Shown here one piece after another: positions 59,982 through 64,000 of a stretch of 64,000 bases of DNA (the first letter of the stretch is position 1; every line of letters starts with the position of its first letter). A model generated the notes under the pieces. That model saw only the letters and a list, made by a program, of their open reading frames with translations. It searched no databases and was not told where the DNA came from. This DNA comes from Streptomyces violascens (GTDB lineage Bacteria > Actinomycetota > Actinomycetes > Streptomycetales > Streptomycetaceae): positions 222,456-286,455 of the forward strand of contig NZ_BMUA01000003.1 in NCBI RefSeq assembly GCF_014649955.1, given 5' to 3'. The position numbers and the translations under genes are program-made.

Positions 59982-61502
59982 ATGACCGAGAACGGATCCG
60001 GACCCATCGGCAGACGAAATCTCATCGTGACGGGCGCGGCGACCGCGCTTACCTTGGGAACCGTGAGCTTCGCGAGCGCGGCACCCGGCGGCGGCTCGGC
60101 CGGCCGCCCCGACGAGACCAAGGTGGTACGCGGAACGCTGCCGCCCGGCTCCCCCGACTTCGTATACCTGCCGGTCGAAGTACCGCACGGCGTAAGGGAG
60201 TTGGCGGTCTCGTACACGTACGAGAAGGCGACCGTGCCGACGGGCACCCAGAACAACGCGCTCGACATCGGCATCTTCGACGAGCGGGGTACGGGTCTCG
60301 GCGGGGCGGGGTTCAGGGGCTGGTCGGGCGGGGCGCGCACGGAGTTCTTCATCCGGGCGGACGACGCGACGCCGGGCTATCTGCGCGGCCCGGTGCGCGC
60401 GGGGACCTGGCATGTCGCGCTCGGCCCGTACACGGTGGCGCCGCAGGGGCTCCCGTACACGGTGACGGTCACGCTGAAGTACGGCGAGCCCGGCACGACC
60501 CCGGCGCCGGTCTACCCGCCGACGCGGGCCAAGGGGCGGGGCCGGGCCTGGTACCGGGGCGACTGCCACATGCACTCGGTGTACTCCGACGGGGGCCGCA
60601 CCCCGGCCCAGATCGCGGCGCTCGCGCGGGCGGCGGGCCTGGACTTCATCAACACCTCCGAGCACAACACGAATTCGGCGCACCGGGCGTGGCAGGGCCT
60701 GTGGGGCGACGACCTGCTGATCATGACGGGCGAGGAGATCACAACGCGCAACGGCCATGTCGTGGCGCTCGGCACGAACCCGGGCACCTTCGTCGACTGG
60801 CGCTACCGGGCCCGGGACAACCGTTTCGGCCACTTCGCGCGCGCGATCCGGGCGGCGGGCGGCATCGTGGTCCCGGCCCACCCGCACGCCACGTGCGTCG
60901 GCTGCGGCTGGAAGTTCGGCTTCGGCGAGGCGGACGCGGTGGAGGTGTGGAACGGCCCGTACACGCCGGACGACGAGGTGACCCTCCAGGAGTGGGACAA
61001 CTCCCTTACGGCGTCGGCTCGTTCGGGCAGAGCATGGACCCCGGCGATGGGCAACAGCGACGCCCACCGCGACCCGGACCGCATCGGCGGCCCCCAGACG
61101 GTGGTCCTGGCCGACGACCTGAGCCGGGAGGCGATCCAGGCGGGCCTGAAGGCGGGCCACTCCTACGTGGCGGAGTCGGCGGCGGTGTCCCTGTCCTTCA
61201 CCGTCTCCGGCGGCCACGGCCAGCACGCGGGCATCGGCGAACGCCTGCGAGCGGACGCCGCCGAGCCGGTGACGGCCCGCCTGGAGGTGACGGGCGCGCC
61301 GGGCTGCTCGGTGGCCTTCGTGACGGACCAGGGCACCCTGTACACGACCCAGCTGCCCGCCTCCGGCACGGGCACGGCGACCTGGCAGACGACCCGGCAG
61401 TACGCGACGTACATCCGGGCCGAGGTCCGCCACGCGCCGGTCGTCGCGGGGCTCCCGGGGCCGCTGACGGCGTTCACGAATCCGGTGTTCCTGGACGCCT
61501 GA
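59982..61502 (+). CDS. Tat-exported PHP-domain (CehA/McbA-like) metallohydrolase
   Basis: A 506-residue enzyme. A twin-arginine signal (GPIGRRNLIVTGAATALTL) is followed by a beta-rich domain (to about 185). The PHP phosphoesterase/carbamate-hydrolase domain has CHMHSVYSDG, TSEHNTNS, VPAHPHAT and GNSDAHRD, the His/Asp metal ligands of the family. A further C-terminal beta region follows. GGGAG precedes the ATG at 59982. Export by Tat suggests a folded, metal-loaded enzyme outside the membrane. Confidence 0.88.
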   Translation: MTENGSGPIGRRNLIVTGAATALTLGTVSFASAAPGGGSAGRPDETKVVRGTLPPGSPDFVYLPVEVPHGVRELAVSYTYEKATVPTGTQNNALDIGIFDERGTGLGGAGFRGWSGGARTEFFIRADDATPGYLRGPVRAGTWHVALGPYTVAPQGLPYTVTVTLKYGEPGTTPAPVYPPTRAKGRGRAWYRGDCHMHSVYSDGGRTPAQIAALARAAGLDFINTSEHNTNSAHRAWQGLWGDDLLIMTGEEITTRNGHVVALGTNPGTFVDWRYRARDNRFGHFARAIRAAGGIVVPAHPHATCVGCGWKFGFGEADAVEVWNGPYTPDDEVTLQEWDNSLTASARSGRAWTPAMGNSDAHRDPDRIGGPQTVVLADDLSREAIQAGLKAGHSYVAESAAVSLSFTVSGGHGQHAGIGERLRADAAEPVTARLEVTGAPGCSVAFVTDQGTLYTTQLPASGTGTATWQTTRQYATYIRAEVRHAPVVAGLPGPLTAFTNPVFLDA

Positions 61503-61594
61503 CGCGGCACCCGGCGTGTCCCGGTCACTGTGCTTATCGTTGTACTGCGCGGCTGCACTCGATCAAGCGGGCGGCAGCGGGGAGGAGCGCCACA

Positions 61595-62182
61595 GTGACT
61601 GTTCTTCAAGAAGACAGGACCAAGATGGCCGACCACGGCGACGATCTCGACAGCTGGTTCGAGCGACTCGAGCGGATGCCTGTCCCCGAGGGATACAGGG
61701 TCGAGATCGTCGAGGGGTTCGTCCACATGACGCCGCAGCGGAACGTGCACTGGCAGATCATCCGCAGGATCCTGCACGCCCTTGAGACCAGGTTCGGGAT
61801 GGAGGTCGTCGTGCTGTCGGATGTGCGCATCGACTTCCCCGGCCATCTCAACGGATTCTGCCCGGACCTGGCCAAGGTTCGGGACGGTGTCGAGGAGGAC
61901 GCCCACGGTCGCTGGCGCTACCAGGACGTCGAATTCGTCGCCGAGGTCATCTCCAAAGGCACCGCCGCCAACGACTACGGCCCGAAGAGGCTGACGTATG
62001 CCACGGCGGGCGTGCCCGTGTACGTCATCGCCGATCCGTACACCGGCACGTGCCACGTCTACACCGACCCCAAGAAAGGCGACTACCGGACCAAGCTCAC
62101 CGTCGCCTTCGGGGCCGAGATCGACCTCACCGGGACCGTGGTCGACCTCGTCCTCCCCACCGAGGAATTCCCCCGCGAGTGA
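61595..62182 (+). CDS. Uma2-family (DUF820) nuclease-fold protein
   Basis: A 195-residue protein with a restriction-endonuclease-like fold. EIVEGFVHMTPQ, then GFCPDLAKVRDG (Asp of the PD core), EFVAEVISKGTAANDYGPKR and VPVYVIADP are diagnostic. Most Uma2 proteins occur in cyanobacteria and actinomycetes with unknown roles; the catalytic PD-ExK residues appear present. GGGGAGGAG precedes the GTG at 61595. Confidence 0.87.
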   Translation: MTVLQEDRTKMADHGDDLDSWFERLERMPVPEGYRVEIVEGFVHMTPQRNVHWQIIRRILHALETRFGMEVVVLSDVRIDFPGHLNGFCPDLAKVRDGVEEDAHGRWRYQDVEFVAEVISKGTAANDYGPKRLTYATAGVPVYVIADPYTGTCHVYTDPKKGDYRTKLTVAFGAEIDLTGTVVDLVLPTEEFPRE

Positions 62183-62204
62183 CCACCCGCCGTACCCTCG
62201 CCCC

Positions 62205-62951
62205 ATGACCAGCACCACCCCCCAGTCCGTAGACCGCGCCCTGGCCATCCTGGACGCCGTCGCCGACGCGGCCGGGCCCGTCGGGGCCAAGGAGCTGGCT
62301 CGGCGGGTCGGGTGCTCGCTCTCCACCGCCTATCACCTGCTCGGCGCGCTCACCGCGCGCGGGCATCTCACGCGGACCGCCCAGGGGTACGTTCCCGGGC
62401 CGCGCGTGCCCGCCCTGCACCGGGGCTTCCAGCGGCATCTCGGGCTCGCCCCCGGCGTCGGTGAGCTGCTGGCCCGGCTACGTCGGGCGACCGGGGCCGA
62501 GGCCTATTACACGGCGTACCGCGGCGGGCTGATCACCGTCGTCGACAGCACCGCCCCCGTCACCGACACCGCCAACCCCTTCACCCCCGGCCCCGAGATC
62601 CGCGCCCACGCCACCGCGCACGGCAAGGCGCTGCTCGCCGGGCTCCCCCGGCCCGTGCGCCGGCGCTACCTCGACGAGCACGGCATGGCCCGGTTCACCG
62701 ACCGTACGATCACCGCCGCCGACCGGTTCGAGGCGGAGCTCACCCGGGTTCGCGGGCAGGGGTTCGCCGTGTCGATGGGGGAGGCCGATCCGGCGTACAC
62801 CTGTCTCGCGGTCGCGCTGCCCGGTCCGCGCGGGGACGGCAGTGTGCACGCCGTGTCCGTGTCGCTCGCCACCGGCGAGTTCCGCAAGCGGCACGGTGCG
62901 ATCCGGGGCGCCGTGGCCCGGGTCGCCGCCGAGCTGGTCCCGGGGGCCTGA
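62205..62951 (+). CDS. IclR-family regulator
   Basis: A 248-residue regulator. An N-terminal winged HTH (about 4-60, SVDRALAILDAVADA then SLSTAYHLLGALTARG) is followed by an effector-binding domain with AHATAHGKALLAGLP. The upstream spacing is short and no ribosome site is seen before the ATG, so it may be leaderless. It could control the next gene (ABM monooxygenase) or the facing aldehyde dehydrogenase. Confidence 0.88.
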   Translation: MTSTTPQSVDRALAILDAVADAAGPVGAKELARRVGCSLSTAYHLLGALTARGHLTRTAQGYVPGPRVPALHRGFQRHLGLAPGVGELLARLRRATGAEAYYTAYRGGLITVVDSTAPVTDTANPFTPGPEIRAHATAHGKALLAGLPRPVRRRYLDEHGMARFTDRTITAADRFEAELTRVRGQGFAVSMGEADPAYTCLAVALPGPRGDGSVHAVSVSLATGEFRKRHGAIRGAVARVAAELVPGA

Positions 62952-63050
62952 GCGGTCCGGCCGCGACGGGGTCCGGCCCGGATTCCGAGGGAGCCGGAAT
63001 CGGCCGCATCCCCGCTTGCACCGGCCCCGCCCGCACCGCACCGTAGAGAC

Positions 63051-63374
63051 ATGATCTTCATCGCCGTACGGTTCACCGTCCGCCCCGAGCACGCCGACAA
63101 CTGGCTCACCATCGTCGACGACTTCACGCGCGCCACCCGCGCCGAGCCGGGCAACCTGTTCTACGACTGGTCCCGCAGCGTGGACGACCCCACCCGGTAC
63201 ACCCTCCTCGAAGGCTTCGCCGACGCGGCCGCGGGCGCGGCGCACGTCGACTCCGACCACTTCCGCGCGGGCATGGAGTCGATGGCCGGCGCCATCGCCG
63301 CCACCCCGGAGATCATCAACGTCGAGGTGCCCGGCCAGGGGTGGAACAAGATGGCCGAGCTGTCCCCGAAGTAG
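63051..63374 (+). CDS. Antibiotic biosynthesis monooxygenase (ABM) domain protein
   Basis: A 107-residue dimeric ferredoxin-like protein of the ABM/YgiN type, with FIAVRFTVRPEHADNW at the start and HVDSDHFRAGMESMA near the middle. Some members oxidise quinols or polyketides without cofactors; others act on signalling molecules. It converges on the aldehyde dehydrogenase, with 3 bp between the two stop codons. Confidence 0.85.
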   Translation: MIFIAVRFTVRPEHADNWLTIVDDFTRATRAEPGNLFYDWSRSVDDPTRYTLLEGFADAAAGAAHVDSDHFRAGMESMAGAIAATPEIINVEVPGQGWNKMAELSPK

Positions 63375-63377
63375 GCG

Positions 63378-64000
63378 CTAGCCGGGCCAGACGATCGCCT
63401 GGAGTTCGCTGTACGCGTGCAGGGCGTACGAGCCGACGTCCCGGCCCACCCCGCTCTTCTTGAAACCGCCGAACGGCGCCTCCATGTTGCGGCCGATCGT
63501 GTTCACGCCGACCCCGCCCGCGCGCAGCTGCCGCGCGACGCGGAAGGCGCGGGCCACGTCCCCGGACCAGACGTAGTCGAGCAGGCCGTACTCGCTGTCG
63601 TTGGCCAGCGCGACGCCCTCGTCCTCGTCGTCGAAGGGGACGACCACCACGACCGGGCCGAAGATCTCCTCGCGGGCCACCCGCATGTCGTTGGTGCAGT
63701 CCGCGAGGAGGGTGGGGGCGACGTAGAACCCCCGGTCGTACGCCGGGCGGTCGCCGCCCGCCACCACCGTGGCCCCCTCCTTCCTGCCCAGCTCCACGTA
63801 CGACTCGATGCGGTCCCGGTGGGCGGCCGAGATCACCGGCCCGACCACCGTGTCCCGCGCCGTCGGATCGCCGACCTTCAGGAAGCCCGCGTACCCCTTG
63901 AGCCTCTCGACCAGCTGGTCGTGGACGCCTCGCTGGACCAGGACGCGAGTCGGTGCGGTGCAGATCTGGCCGCTGTAGAAGGCGAAGGTCGTGCCGATGC
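63378..64000 (-). CDS. Aldehyde dehydrogenase, truncated by the window edge
   Basis: The C-terminal 207 residues of an ALDH-superfamily enzyme. The catalytic Cys is near the edge (FYSGQICTAPTRV), followed by EEIFGPVVVVVPF and PFGGFKKSGVGRD, all diagnostic. The 5' part lies beyond the window, so the start is unknown. The substrate cannot be judged. Confidence 0.92.
   Translation of the reverse strand, partial: IGTTFAFYSGQICTAPTRVLVQRGVHDQLVERLKGYAGFLKVGDPTARDTVVGPVISAAHRDRIESYVELGRKEGATVVAGGDRPAYDRGFYVAPTLLADCTNDMRVAREEIFGPVVVVVPFDDEDEGVALANDSEYGLLDYVWSGDVARAFRVARQLRAGGVGVNTIGRNMEAPFGGFKKSGVGRDVGSYALHAYSELQAIVWPG

Noticed and set aside
59720..61594. Open frame continuous with the Uma2 gene start
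   Set aside because: It overlaps the PHP hydrolase in another frame. The Uma2 start at 61595 has a strong ribosome site.

Overview
This is about 64 kb of very GC-rich DNA with GTG starts, strong codon bias and many divergent or convergent gene pairs. The gene families point to a Streptomyces chromosome: an HrdD-type sigma factor, SARP/AfsR, GPP34, XRE plus DUF397, DUF6227, FbiC, and two lipoprotein L,D-transpeptidases. I see no rRNA, transposase, prophage or CRISPR. The first 52 bases are an unbroken G run, which looks like a damaged contig end.

Layout. 0-4.1 kb: an oxygen-independent pair, pyruvate formate-lyase and a NarK nitrate/nitrite transporter, with a textbook Rex (NADH/NAD+ sensor) operator upstream of pflB. 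4.5-14.8 kb: a translationally coupled cupin-VOC pair, an LtrA membrane protein between inverted repeat copies, a SARP/STAND regulator, an SDR, a P1-family peptidase, an L,D-transpeptidase and a DUF6227 protein. 14.9-18.7 kb: the fructose operon fruR-fruK-fruA. 18.9-27.1 kb: two DHA2-type exporters with WYL, MarR and TetR regulators nearby, plus hrdD, a phosphinothricin-type acetyltransferase and a DODA-type dioxygenase. 27.4-33.3 kb: a secreted M6 metalloprotease, an acyl-CoA ligase, an LCP cell-wall ligase and a second L,D-transpeptidase.

33.3-37.8 kb is a patchy accessory zone around tRNA-Arg(CCU). It holds a truncated acyltransferase, a short secreted protein, a DinB protein, two tiny overlapping genes, a SLOG/DprA-like protein overlapping a frameshifted HTH gene, and a flavoprotein. 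37.9-46.9 kb: a multispanning membrane protein, a DD-carboxypeptidase with a very long acidic disordered N-terminal region, GPP34, an XRE/DUF397 pair, and an SDR facing an unknown protein across a sharp palindrome. 47-54.3 kb: a sodium/solute symporter, then a minus-strand set running TetR, STAND-ATPase with eight TPRs, ADP-ribosylglycohydrolase and a small secreted protein. 54.4-64 kb: FbiC (F420 biosynthesis), a CocE/NonD hydrolase interrupted by one in-frame TAA right after its nucleophile serine, an F420-type LLM oxidoreductase, a Tat-exported PHP phosphoesterase, a Uma2 nuclease-fold protein, an IclR regulator, an ABM monooxygenase and a truncated aldehyde dehydrogenase.

Functional links visible here: redox control of fermentation and nitrate transport (Rex-pflB-narK); F420 production and use (fbiC with an LLM enzyme); wall maturation (two Ldts, LCP, DD-carboxypeptidase); and an ADP-ribose-linked STAND module. 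No clearly complete, unmistakably new system is present. The best candidates for something undescribed are the STAND/ADP-ribosylglycohydrolase set and the SLOG/HTH/flavoprotein set beside the tRNA.
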